Shown here piece by piece: positions 8,395 through 17,109 of a DNA stretch of 64,000 nucleotides. A program made the translations under genes and the position numbers. This stretch comes from JAICUY01 sp963716585. Lineage in GTDB: Bacteria; Chloroflexota; Limnocylindria; QHBO01. The stretch is taken from the NCBI GenBank assembly GCA_963716585.1, contig CAVQTN010000004.1, positions 310,001-374,000 on the forward strand. Reading direction: 5' to 3'. The notes beneath the pieces were generated by a model. It was not told the DNA's origin, made no database searches, and saw nothing but the letters and a program-made list of their open reading frames with translations. Each line of letters starts with the position of its first letter. Positions within the stretch are counted from its first letter, which is position 1.

Positions 8395-8470
8395 ATTTCA
8401 GGCACTACGCGACTCAAACGCAGGTGAGCAGGCGCTTCACCGTCGTTTCAGTCGCCAGGCAACTCATCGG
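8395..8470 (+). repeat. Three-dyad intergenic repeat, copy B-II
   Basis: GATTTCAGGCACTACGCGAC then TCAAACG, a middle GGTGAGCAGGCGCTTCACC hairpin, and a last dyad TTCAGTCGCCAGGCAACTCAT. It shares core and spacing with the copy at 3841. It ends 25 bp before the rel stop codon. Confidence 0.6.
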
Positions 8471-8495
8471 CCGCGCCGCCCGGGCGGCGACCCCT

Positions 8496-10712
8496 TCAGC
8501 GCACCTCGCGGGTGACGCTGGTCACGTCGCGCAGCCGCTCGATCCGCGACAGCACGCGTGACAGCTGCTGCAGCGAGGTGACCTTCAGCGTGGCGGTGAT
8601 CGTGGCGCTGCCGTCGACATGCGTGCCGATCGAGGCCGCCACGATGTTGACCTTGTGCTCGGCCACGACGTTGGTGATCTCGTTGAGCAGCCCCGGTCGG
8701 TCGAGTGCGGCGATGCGCACGGTGATCGGGTAGGTCTGCTGCCCGGCCAGCTCCCACTCGACGTCGATCAGCCGCTCGATATCGCGCTCGGAGAGGACCG
8801 ACGGGCAGTTGGCCCGGTGGACGGTGACCCCCTTGCCACGCGTCACGTAGCCGGTGATCTCGTCACCGGGGATCGGCGAGCAGCATTTCGCGAAGCGCAC
8901 CAGCAGGTCACCGACGCCCTTGACCCGCACGCCGGTTGTCGCCGGCGCGGACGGCGGGGCGATCTCCGGCAATGTGATCTCCACGTCGTCGTGGATCTCC
9001 AGCTTGCTGACCACGCTGGCCGGCGAAACGGCGCCATATCCGATGGCCGCGTAGAAGTCGTCGAGCTCGCGGTAGCGCAGCTGCTGGGCGATCTCGTGCA
9101 GCTTTTCGGCATCGACCGACAGCAGCGTCTCGTGCGCCAGTCGCCGCAGCTCTCGGTCGAGCAGCTCCTTGCCCTGGGTGATGTTCTCGTCGCGCTGCTG
9201 GCGCTTGAACCAGGCGCGAATCTTCTCGCGGGCATGGCTGGTGCGCACGATGTTGAGCCAGTCGCGCGAGGGGCCGTGCGCCGCCTTGGTGGTCACGATC
9301 TCGACGATGTCGCCGTTGTGCAGCCGGTAGTCGAGCGGCACCAGCCGGTTGTTGACCTTGGCGCCAATGGTTCGGTGGCCGACATCGGTATGGATGCGGT
9401 ACGCAAAGTCGAGCGGGCCGGCGCCGGCCGGCAGGTCCTTGACGTCGCCCTTCGGCGTGAAGACGAAGACCTGGTCCTGGAAGACATCCAGCTTGAGGCC
9501 CTCGACGAACTCGGTCGCATCCGCGACCTCGCGCTGCCAGTCGATGAGCTGGCGCACCCAGGCCAGCTTCTCGTCGTAGCGGCGATCGCCGCGCGATCCC
9601 TCCTTGTAGCGCCAGTGCGCGGCGATCCCAGCCTCTGCCACGTCATGCATCTGTCGGGTCCGGATCTGGACCTCGAGCGGCTTCGCGTCGGGCCCGATGA
9701 CGGCGGTGTGCAGGCTCTGGTACATGTTCGCCTTGGGCATGGCGATGTAATCGTCGAACTGCCCGGGAATCGGTCGCCAGATGGAATGGACCACGCCGAG
9801 GGCCGCGTACGTGTCCTTGACCTCGTCGACCAGCACGCGAACCGCGTGGATGTCGTAGATCTCGCTGAACTCAGCTCCCTTGCGCTCCATCTTCCTGGCG
9901 ATCGAGTACAGGTGCTTGGGCCGCCCGCTGATCTCGGCGTCCAACCCGACCTTGGCGAGCTCCTTGCGCAGGATGCCGATGCTCTTGTTGACGAATCCCT
10001 CGCGCGCCTTGCGCCGGTCGGCGAGCATCTCGACGAGCTTGCGGTACGTATCCGGCTCGAGATACTTGAATGACAGGTCCTCGAGCTCCCACTTGATCTG
10101 CCACATCCCCAGCCGATGCGCCAGCGGCGCATAGATCTCCATCGACTGCCGCGCGATGCGCAGCTGCTTGTCGGGCTGCATGAACTGCAGGGTGCGCATG
10201 TTATGCAGCCGGTCGGCGAGCTTGATGATCACAACCCGCACGTCCTCGGCCATGGCCATGAACATCTTGCGAATGTTTTCGGCCTGCTGCTCCTCCATGG
10301 ATCGTGCCGAGCCGAACTTGGAGAGCTTGGTGACGCCGTCGACCAGCCGCGCCACCTCGCGGCCGAACCGCTTCTCGATGTCGGCGAGCGTGAAGTCGGT
10401 GTCCTCGGGGACGTCGTGCAGCAGCGCCGCCGCGATCGTCTCGGCGTCCATCTCAAGCTCGGCGAGGTAGAACGCCACGTCGACCGGGTGGGTGATGTAG
10501 GGCTCGCCCGATTGGCGCAGCTGGCCCTCGTGGGCGGTGGCAGCCACAGCATGGGCTCGCTCGATCAGGCCGACGTTGATGCTCGGCCGATGACGCTGCG
10601 CCTCGGCGACAACGTCCGCGATGCTGGAGTGGGCCCCCGGAGCCTCGTCCGCGGAGCGCGTGATGCGGTGGACGACGGCAGCCGGCGCGGCCCGGAGGCG
10701 TGCCAGGTCCAT
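8496..10712 (-). CDS. rel: Long RSH bifunctional (p)ppGpp synthetase/hydrolase
   Basis: A 738-residue stringent-response enzyme. An N-terminal HD hydrolase domain carries HDVPEDT (about residues 98-104), with HEGQLRQSGEPYITHP just before it. The synthetase domain has EIYDIHAVRVLV and YIAMPKANMYQSLHT. A TGS domain (DVFQDQVFVFTPKGDV) follows, then a Cys-containing region (FAKCCSPIPGDEITGYVTRG) and a C-terminal ACT domain (ITVRIAALDRPGLLNEI). Both catalytic halves look intact, so a bifunctional Rel is likely. The frame is open upstream, but the ATG at 10712 fits the family and is preceded by TACCAT 8 nt away. It is transcribed separately from the femX unit. Confidence 0.95.
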   Translation of the reverse strand: MDLARLRAAPAAVVHRITRSADEAPGAHSSIADVVAEAQRHRPSINVGLIERAHAVAATAHEGQLRQSGEPYITHPVDVAFYLAELEMDAETIAAALLHDVPEDTDFTLADIEKRFGREVARLVDGVTKLSKFGSARSMEEQQAENIRKMFMAMAEDVRVVIIKLADRLHNMRTLQFMQPDKQLRIARQSMEIYAPLAHRLGMWQIKWELEDLSFKYLEPDTYRKLVEMLADRRKAREGFVNKSIGILRKELAKVGLDAEISGRPKHLYSIARKMERKGAEFSEIYDIHAVRVLVDEVKDTYAALGVVHSIWRPIPGQFDDYIAMPKANMYQSLHTAVIGPDAKPLEVQIRTRQMHDVAEAGIAAHWRYKEGSRGDRRYDEKLAWVRQLIDWQREVADATEFVEGLKLDVFQDQVFVFTPKGDVKDLPAGAGPLDFAYRIHTDVGHRTIGAKVNNRLVPLDYRLHNGDIVEIVTTKAAHGPSRDWLNIVRTSHAREKIRAWFKRQQRDENITQGKELLDRELRRLAHETLLSVDAEKLHEIAQQLRYRELDDFYAAIGYGAVSPASVVSKLEIHDDVEITLPEIAPPSAPATTGVRVKGVGDLLVRFAKCCSPIPGDEITGYVTRGKGVTVHRANCPSVLSERDIERLIDVEWELAGQQTYPITVRIAALDRPGLLNEITNVVAEHKVNIVAASIGTHVDGSATITATLKVTSLQQLSRVLSRIERLRDVTSVTREVR

Positions 10713-10720
10713 GATGCCCG

Positions 10721-10726
10721 ATGGTA
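10721..10726 (-). promoter_or_regulatory. -10 element, leaderless start of rel
   Basis: TACCAT on the minus strand ends 8 nt before the rel ATG. Confidence 0.4.
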
Positions 10727-10768
10727 GCACGGCCGCCACGCTGGGCTCAGGCTCGCCTTTCGGCTGCG

Positions 10769-11839
10769 TCAGCCGCCCAGGCGCGAGATCAGGCCCCGCC
10801 TCAGCTCGCGCAACCGGTACCACAGCGGATCGGTCACGAGGTCGAAGAGGCCCGGGTGCCGCAGCGGCACACCGCCGAACGTGCGCTTGAACGCCGAGAA
10901 GCCCTCCCAGGCTGGATCGGCACGTGGGTCGTCAGGCTCGGCGACCCCCCACATGTCGAGGGTCTTGACGCCGTCGCCGGCCAACACCTGCTGCAGCTTG
11001 GCCATCACCGCGTACGGTCCGTACTTATGCTTGTACGCGGCGTCGCGCAGCGAAGCGCCGTACAGGTAGTACGCCCGGTCCCCGACGCGTGGCATGGCCA
11101 TCCCGGCGAACGGCGTTCCCTGAAAGCGGGCGATGCCCAGGTACCAGCCGTCGCGCGCGGCGAACTCCGTCGCGAGCAGCTGCAGAAACTCGCGGCTGCG
11201 GGCTCGGAAGTCGGAGCGAGCGGCGGTCACGCGAAGCAGCTCGTGGAACGTGGCGACCGCCAGCGCGTCGCCGCTGCGGTCGACCTCGACCGTGACGCCC
11301 TCGCGCGCGGCGCGCCGTGACAGCCGACGCGCGTCCGCGTGCCACGAGGCCATGAGCGCGTCCCCGCCGTCGAGCAGATCGACGACCCGGGTGGTGGGCG
11401 CCTGCAGATCCTCTCCCGGCCGCAGACCATAGGCCCGCAGCATCGCGGCGATGTCGGTGACGTCGGTGACGTCGGGCAGTGTCCGCGGATCGAGCTTGAC
11501 GACCATGCTGTGCATCGCCCGGGCCTCGTCGCGCAGGGCGGCCAGCATCGCGCCGAGCAGGGCGTCGCCGTCAGCGGCGTCACGGTGCCAGATTGGACCG
11601 TGAGCGACGTAGGCCACGCTGCGTCCGAGTCCCGCCGGCCTGACCAGCGCCTGCGCGACGCTGCGCAGCGTCCCGTCGGGCCCTTCGGCCACCATGCGCC
11701 GCGGCGGCTCGCCGGCCAGCGCCGAACACTCGCCCCATGCCCACGACTGCAGGAGGTCGGCTTCGGCGCGCGACGCTACGAAAGCGTCCCATGCCGGGCG
11801 ATCCGCGGCGGTTGCCGGCCGGACGCGCGCCCCGGTCAT
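10769..11839 (-). CDS. FemABX-type peptidyltransferase, copy 1
   Basis: A 356-residue member of the Fem/MurM family, which uses aminoacyl-tRNA to build side branches on peptidoglycan stem peptides. It has two GNAT-like halves. LLQSWAWGECSALAG lies near residue 30 and FKRTFGGVPLRHPG near the C-terminus. The conserved block DMWGVAEPDDPRADPAWEG aligns with copies 2 and 3 nearby. It starts at the ATG at 11839, which shares one base with the stop of copy 2 (TGATG). It is the last gene of the topA-xer-murJ-femX3-murE-femX2-femX1 unit. Placement beside murE supports a role in cross-bridge formation, but the amino acid added is not known. Confidence 0.85.
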   Translation of the reverse strand: MTGARVRPATAADRPAWDAFVASRAEADLLQSWAWGECSALAGEPPRRMVAEGPDGTLRSVAQALVRPAGLGRSVAYVAHGPIWHRDAADGDALLGAMLAALRDEARAMHSMVVKLDPRTLPDVTDVTDIAAMLRAYGLRPGEDLQAPTTRVVDLLDGGDALMASWHADARRLSRRAAREGVTVEVDRSGDALAVATFHELLRVTAARSDFRARSREFLQLLATEFAARDGWYLGIARFQGTPFAGMAMPRVGDRAYYLYGASLRDAAYKHKYGPYAVMAKLQQVLAGDGVKTLDMWGVAEPDDPRADPAWEGFSAFKRTFGGVPLRHPGLFDLVTDPLWYRLRELRRGLISRLGG

Positions 11840-12903
11840 CAGTCGTCGCTCCCGGCCAGGCGTCTGCCCTGCAGCCGAAGCCGGGCGCGTTGCGCCAAGC
11901 CGTACGCCGGCAGCGCCGCACGCAGCAAGGTCGCGACCGCCGGCTCCAGCGGCCAATCCCGCGCGCCGACGTAGTCCACCTGGCGACCTCCGAACCCCTC
12001 CTTGAAGCGCGCGATGCCGCCGGTCGCCAGCCCCCATAGGTCGTAGGTCGCCGCGCCACGCTCGCGGGACCCACGGATCGCCTCCCACTTGAGCAGGTAG
12101 TTGGCGCGCGATTCCGCTCCAGCGTCGGTCATGCCGCCGAATGCCTCCGCCACCCGGTCACCACATACGAAGCAGAACAGCGCGGCGACGCGCTGACCGT
12201 CGAGCGTGGCGAACACCAGCCGTGCTCGATCTGACGGCGCGAACAGCTCCCATGCTCGCTCGTAGTACTGCGCCGAGCGGGCGGCGAAACCGGCCCGCTC
12301 GGCGGTGAGGGTGTAGATCCTGTAGAAATCGGCCAGCGCTTGGCCGATTCCGTCGCTGGCGTGCTCCAGCCACTCGATCAGGACACCGGCACGCTGCGCC
12401 TTGTTGACGTATTGCCGGTGCTTGCGGCCCATGCCGGCGCGCAGCTCGTCCTCGGACGGCGAAAGGTCGACCATGCGCGTCCTTGGCGGCTGCACCTTCG
12501 CCGATTCGCGCCACGGGCGGGCCAGCAGCGCTCGTCCGTACGCGGAACCGGGCGTTGCCTCCGGATCGGCCTTCAACGTCGCGACGTGCTCGCCGCGGGC
12601 CAGGGTCCGCAGTGCGGCGAACAACGGCTCGCGCACGGCGGCATCGTCCAGCTGGCCGATCGGGCCGCGCGGCACGTAGCCCAGTCGACGGCCAAGCAGC
12701 GGCACCTCGCGCAGCAGCACCTGCGCGCCCGCCAGGGGCGCATCCTGCCGCTCCCCGACCGCGATCCGCTCGGGACGCCAGCCGAAGGGCCGCCGCAGTT
12801 CGCCCCACTCCCAGAGTTGCGGGAAGGAGCGGTACTCCGCGCGGGTCGCGAATTCGTTCCATGCATCGGCGTCGGTGACGCGCCAGGCGCGCAGCTCAGG
12901 CAT
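11839..12903 (-). CDS. FemABX-type peptidyltransferase, copy 2
   Basis: A 354-residue paralogue of its neighbour. The N-terminal half begins MPELRAWRVTDADAWNEFAT, with FPQLWEWGELRRPFGW as the Fem signature. The C-terminal half has NYLLKWEAIRGSRERGA and DLWGLATGGIARFKEGFGG. The shorter LWG loop, compared with copies 1 and 3, suggests a different substrate or chain position. Its ATG overlaps the murE stop by 8 nt, and its stop is fused to the next start. It likely acts at the inner membrane face on lipid II. Paralogue function is inferred from family only. Confidence 0.86.
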   Translation of the reverse strand: MPELRAWRVTDADAWNEFATRAEYRSFPQLWEWGELRRPFGWRPERIAVGERQDAPLAGAQVLLREVPLLGRRLGYVPRGPIGQLDDAAVREPLFAALRTLARGEHVATLKADPEATPGSAYGRALLARPWRESAKVQPPRTRMVDLSPSEDELRAGMGRKHRQYVNKAQRAGVLIEWLEHASDGIGQALADFYRIYTLTAERAGFAARSAQYYERAWELFAPSDRARLVFATLDGQRVAALFCFVCGDRVAEAFGGMTDAGAESRANYLLKWEAIRGSRERGAATYDLWGLATGGIARFKEGFGGRQVDYVGARDWPLEPAVATLLRAALPAYGLAQRARLRLQGRRLAGSDD

Positions 12904-14404
12904 GGGCCGCCCGGCTGAAGCCGGCCGCCTTGAGCGCCCGGCGGGCGACGACTCGCTCATCCCACGGGCGTCGCTGGGTGCCGTAGATGATTGATTGCTC
13001 ATGACCCTTGCCGGCAAGCAGGATCACGTCACCGACGCGGGCCTGGCCGACGGCGCGCTCGATCGCCTCGCGGCGATCATCGATGACGAACAGCGTCTCG
13101 CCGTCGCGCGCTCCGGCCGCCCGGGCGCCCTCGGCGATCTCCTGGTTGATGGCGTGGCCGTCCTCCAGCCGCGGGTCTTCGTCGGTCACGAAGCTGAGGT
13201 CCGCCAGCCGGGCGGCGACGGCGCCCATCGCCGGACGCTTGGTGCGGTCACGCTCCCCGGCCGAGCCGAACACGACCATCAGGCGACCTGCGGTCAGCGG
13301 CCGCAGCACAACGAGCACCTTCTCGAGCGAGTCGGCGGTATGCGCGTAGTCGACCACCACCGCGAACGGCTGGCCCTCGTCGATGCGCTCCATGCGGCCC
13401 GGCACGCCGGGAACCGCGCTGAGCGCGCGCGCTGCCCCGGCCGCGTCGAGGCCGAGGCCTTCGGCCAGGCCGAGCACCGCCAGCGCGTTGTACACGTTGA
13501 AGCGCCCCGGCAGCTGCAGCGACACGCTGCCGTCCCAGCGCGGCCCGTGGACCACGAAGCGCGTGCCATGCGGGCCGGCTTCCACATCGGTCGCTCGAAC
13601 GTCTGCGGCGGCCTCGACCGCATACGTCACGACCCGATTCGGGGCCCGGTCTCGGAAGTAACCGAATGCGCCGTCGTCGGCATTGAGCACGGCGATCGGC
13701 GCCTCCTCGACGAGCTTCGCCTTGGCGGCGCGGTAGGCCTCGACCGTCCCATGCAGCTCAAGGTGCTCGCTGGTCACGGTGGTCACGATGGCGGCGTCGA
13801 AGCGGCAGTTGCGCACTCGATCCAGGGCAAGCCCATGGGACGTGGCCTCGATCACCACGCTGCGATTGCCGGCCGCCACCATCTCGGCCAGGAGCCCCTG
13901 CAGCTCGAGCGACTCCGGCGTCGTGTTGCGGTCCTTGTTCGGATGCTCGACGTCGCCGACTCGGAGCGCCACGGTCCCGACCAGACCCGGCCGCCGACCG
14001 GCGGCCAGTAACACGGCCGTGGCCAGGAAGCCGGTGGTCGTCTTGCCATCGGTGCCGGTGATGCCAATCACTTCGAGCCGTTCGGATGGCCGTCCGAACC
14101 ACGCGTCCGCCGCATCGGCCAGCGCGCGGCGCGTGCTGTCGGTGATCAGCTGGGGCACGGCCAGGTCGGACAGCTCGCGCTCGACGACCAGCGCCAGCGC
14201 GCCGCGCTGCACCGCGGCCGCGGCGAAGTCATGCCCATCGACGTGCACGCCCGGCACGGCAAAGAAGAGCGAGCCGGCCTGCGTCCTGCGCGAGTCGTAG
14301 ACCAGTGCGCGCACTTCGCCGACCGGCAGGCCGACCACCCGCTCGGGGCCGATGACGTCGGTCAGCTCGCCCAGCCGCATGCGCCTGTCGGGAGTGTCGC
14401 TCAT
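12896..14404 (-). CDS. murE: UDP-MurNAc-tripeptide synthetase MurE
   Basis: A 502-residue Mur ligase that adds the third amino acid to UDP-MurNAc-Ala-Glu. The N-terminal domain runs to about residue 95. The ATP P-loop is GITGTDGKTTT, followed by NTTPESLELQG and TSEHLELHG in the central domain, and DYAHTADSLEKVL and VFGSAGERDRTKRP in the C-terminal domain. The position that reads DNPR in diaminopimelate-adding MurE is here TDEDPR, with Asp for Asn. This leaves open whether the residue added is diaminopimelate, lysine or ornithine. The ATG overlaps the femX3 stop by 4 nt. Identity is firm; substrate is open. Confidence 0.94.
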   Translation of the reverse strand: MSDTPDRRMRLGELTDVIGPERVVGLPVGEVRALVYDSRRTQAGSLFFAVPGVHVDGHDFAAAAVQRGALALVVERELSDLAVPQLITDSTRRALADAADAWFGRPSERLEVIGITGTDGKTTTGFLATAVLLAAGRRPGLVGTVALRVGDVEHPNKDRNTTPESLELQGLLAEMVAAGNRSVVIEATSHGLALDRVRNCRFDAAIVTTVTSEHLELHGTVEAYRAAKAKLVEEAPIAVLNADDGAFGYFRDRAPNRVVTYAVEAAADVRATDVEAGPHGTRFVVHGPRWDGSVSLQLPGRFNVYNALAVLGLAEGLGLDAAGAARALSAVPGVPGRMERIDEGQPFAVVVDYAHTADSLEKVLVVLRPLTAGRLMVVFGSAGERDRTKRPAMGAVAARLADLSFVTDEDPRLEDGHAINQEIAEGARAAGARDGETLFVIDDRREAIERAVGQARVGDVILLAGKGHEQSIIYGTQRRPWDERVVARRALKAAGFSRAAHA

Positions 14405-15465
14405 CGGCGCATGCCCGCGACGCCGGCGCGGAGCATCTCGGTCGCGGTGCGCAGCCGGTACAGGGTCGGATCGACGACGACGTCCCAGCTCCCGGCCCAC
14501 ACGACCTCGCGACCGCCGAAGCCCTTCTTGAACAGGCCGACGCCGTACCAGGGATGATCGCTTCCTGCGCCCGGCGGGGCGACGCCCCAGAGGTCGTGGA
14601 CGCGCGCCCCCAGGTCCCGTGCGGTGCGCATCATGCTCCCACTGCAGCGCGTAGGACGCGAAGTGCTTGGGTTCACCGCGCCCCTCGCGACGTGATCCGG
14701 CGAACAGGTAGAACGACCGATCGCCCTCGAGCACCAGCATTCCGGAGGCGAGCAGCCGATCGCCGATGCGCGCCTCGAGGATCCGCGCCCGACCGGCGCC
14801 GGCCAGAGCGCGCCAGAGCGAGGCGGTATCGATCGCCGCTGGGCATCGGAAAGCCCGCCCGCTGCTGTGTTTCGACGACCAGCGCGTGCAGCCGATCAAC
14901 CGCAGCCTGGTCCGCCGCATCGGAGACAGTCCGGACGCTCACGCCCTCGCGATCCGAGCGGCGGACCGCATACCGCGTGTCCTTGTCGAATGCGCCCAAC
15001 ATCGTGTCGTCGTCGGCGAGCGGCACGAGCCGTGTCTGCCCGACCTGCAGCGTGCGGTCATCAGGCCGCAGACGATGGCGCCCGAAGAGCGGCGCCGACG
15101 CCGATCCGCGTTCGACGCGGGGCTCGAGGCGGACGGCGAGCGACCCGTGCATGGCGCCCAGCCTCGCGCAAGCCGATGACCACCGCGCGCAGCCGATCGC
15201 CGGCTCGCGGGTCGTCGTAGTCGAGAACCGGTCCGTGCGGGACGTACCAGAAGCTCCGGCCAAACGGCAGCGACCGCACCTGCGGCGCGGCGAGCGCCAC
15301 GATGCGTTCGTCCTCCATCGCCACGAAGCGTCGCTGCGGGTGGCCGTCGAATGCGGCCACATGCGCCCACCCCCAGTCGTGCAGGAAGTCCCCGGATTGG
15401 GTGTCGCCCAGGAAATGCTGCCAGGCATCGGCATCGTCATCGGTGGCCGGGCGAACGCGAATCAT
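14401..15465 (-). pseudogene. FemABX-type peptidyltransferase, copy 3, three frameshifts
   Basis: Homology to copies 1 and 2 runs continuously over ~1065 bp but through three successive frames. It starts with MIRVRPATDDDADAWQHF and FWYVPHGPVLDYDDPRAG, and the first shift is near 15165. Then come LGAMHGSLAVRLEPRVE and QQRAGFPMPSGDRYR, with a second shift near 14835. Then LWRALAGAGRARILEARIGD and HFASYALQWEH, with a third near 14632. It ends VHDLWGVAPPGAGSDHPWYG and LFKKGFGG. Each shift moves the frame by one extra base, so the last segment is back in the first frame. Start and stop overlap murJ and murE by 4 nt (ATGA), as if the gene had been functional. Either a recent pseudogene or sequence error. 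Confidence 0.8.
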
Positions 15466-17096
15466 GTCGACTGCTTTCGCAGGCGCCGCGACAGCTGCGA
15501 ACGCACCTGGGCCAGCTCCGGCGATCGCAGCGCCCCCGCCACGAGCACGAAGATCGTCACGCCGGCCGCCGACAGGCCCGCCAGCACGAAGAGCCGGCCG
15601 ACGCCGTTGTCCATCAGTGGCACCAGCCACTCCTCGACCAGGCGCAAGCCGCCGAGCATCAGCAACGCCGCGGCCCCGGCTGCCACCGCCGAGCGGCCGA
15701 CCGAACGCAGGACGGCAGCCTCGTCGACCGAGTCGATACGCCGCCGCAGCGCCCAGACAAGTCCGATCACCTCCAGCACAGCGCTGATCGAGAGCGCGAG
15801 CGCCAGGCCCGCGACCCCCATCGGTCCCACCAGGAGCATCATCAGCGGCACGTTGATGGCGACCGCGATGATGGCCCACAGCACCGGGGTGCGCGTGTCC
15901 TGCATCGCGTAGAAGGCGCGGGTCAGGACGTGCACCACGATGTGCCCGCCCAGGCCGATGCTGAAGAAGACCAGCGCGCTGGCCGTTCGCTCGGTGGATC
16001 GGGCGCCGAAGAGCCCGTACTGGAAGAAGACCGCGGAAAGCGGCTGCGCCAGGACGATCATGATCGCGGTCAACGGCGCGGCAAGGAAGATCAGGACGCG
16101 CAGGCTGGCCGCAACCTGCCGCCGAATCTCGTTGATGCGACCCAGCGCCGCATCACGCGAGAGCGCCGGAAAGAGCGCCACCGCAACGCTGACGCCCAGC
16201 ACGCCGACGGGGATCTGGCTGAGCTGGAACGCGTAGTTGTAGGCCGTGATGCTGCCCTCGGGCAGTCCGCTGGCAAGCACGGTGCTGACGATGAAGTTGA
16301 TCTGCCCGGCGGCCAGGCCGAGCATGCGCGGTCCCATGAGCCAGGCGACCTTGCGCACCCCCGGGTGCCTGAGGCCGATGGTCAGATCGTAGCGCTGGCC
16401 CACCCTGCCGAGGTTGGGCAGCTGCACCACCAGGTGGGCCAACGATCCGACGGCGACCCCCACGGCCAGTCCCTCGACGCCCATCAGCGGTGCCAGGAAG
16501 ATCGCCGCCGCGATGATCGCCAGGTTGTAGATGAGCGGCGCAACAGCCGGCACGGCAAAGCGCTCGTACGAGTTGAGGATGCCGCTGACCACCGCGCCCA
16601 TGCCAATGAAGACCGGGCTCAGCAGCATGACCCGCGTCATGCGCACGGTCAGCTCGGTGGTCGGTGCGTCGAAGCCGGGGGCCACGATCGGGACCAACAG
16701 GGGCGCGAAGACGGCCATCAGCAGGCTCAGCCCGGCGAGGGCGATGACCACCAGATTGATGACGCTGCTGGCCAGGCGCCAGGCCTCGCTCTCCTGGTCG
16801 CGGGCCCGGTATCCGGAGAAGACCGGGATGAGCGCGGCGGACAGCGCGCCGGCGACGACCAGCTGGAAGATGGCGTCGGGGATGCGGAACGCGGCAAAGT
16901 ACGCGTCGAGCTCGCGGCTGGCGCCGAATTGCGAGCCGATGACCAGCAGGCGCACCCAGCCGAGCAGCCGGCTGGCAAGCGCCGCCACGGTCAGGATCAG
17001 GCTGGCGTTGACAAGCACCCGAGCCGTACTCGGTCCAGCCGAGAGCGGCGGCCCGCCGCCTGGTGACGCCGGGACGAGGTCGTCCGCCGCGGTCAT
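15462..17096 (-). CDS. murJ: Lipid II flippase MurJ
   Basis: A 544-residue polytopic membrane protein of the MOP superfamily with about 14 hydrophobic segments. It moves lipid II across the cytoplasmic membrane. The family start region LASRLLGWVRLLVIGSQFGA and the segments ALIPVFSGY, QLSQIPVGVLGVSVAVALFP and AFYAMQDTRTPVLW are typical. The ATG at 17096 precedes a short hydrophilic lead (MTAADDLVPASPGGG). It lies 13 nt after the xer stop and overlaps femX3 by 4 nt, so it is probably co-transcribed with the murE-fem genes. Confidence 0.94.
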   Translation of the reverse strand: MTAADDLVPASPGGGPPLSAGPSTARVLVNASLILTVAALASRLLGWVRLLVIGSQFGASRELDAYFAAFRIPDAIFQLVVAGALSAALIPVFSGYRARDQESEAWRLASSVINLVVIALAGLSLLMAVFAPLLVPIVAPGFDAPTTELTVRMTRVMLLSPVFIGMGAVVSGILNSYERFAVPAVAPLIYNLAIIAAAIFLAPLMGVEGLAVGVAVGSLAHLVVQLPNLGRVGQRYDLTIGLRHPGVRKVAWLMGPRMLGLAAGQINFIVSTVLASGLPEGSITAYNYAFQLSQIPVGVLGVSVAVALFPALSRDAALGRINEIRRQVAASLRVLIFLAAPLTAIMIVLAQPLSAVFFQYGLFGARSTERTASALVFFSIGLGGHIVVHVLTRAFYAMQDTRTPVLWAIIAVAINVPLMMLLVGPMGVAGLALALSISAVLEVIGLVWALRRRIDSVDEAAVLRSVGRSAVAAGAAALLMLGGLRLVEEWLVPLMDNGVGRLFVLAGLSAAGVTIFVLVAGALRSPELAQVRSQLSRRLRKQST

Positions 17097-17109
17097 GCCC
17101 GTGCCATGT

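Noticed and set aside
8284..8470. CRISPR array
   Set aside because: Repeats are imperfect, differ in orientation, contain internal dyads and have no regular unique spacers; no cas genes.
8284..8470. Integron attC sites
   Set aside because: The dyads lack recognisable GTTRRRY/RYYYAAC ends and no cassette-like genes lie between copies; the Xer protein looks like a housekeeping recombinase.
5714..8495. T-box or other riboswitch leaders for aspS and hisS
   Set aside because: No T-box sequence or specifier stem was seen, and -10 elements placed at the start codons leave no leader.
14632..15165. Programmed ribosomal frameshifting in femX3
   Set aside because: Three separate shifts without slippery heptamers or stimulatory stems, and intact paralogues exist without shifts.
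15351..17066. 571-codon plus-strand open frame opposite murJ
   Set aside because: His/Arg/Gln/Asp-rich low-complexity translation typical of the antisense of a high-GC gene; murJ on the other strand is a clear homologue.
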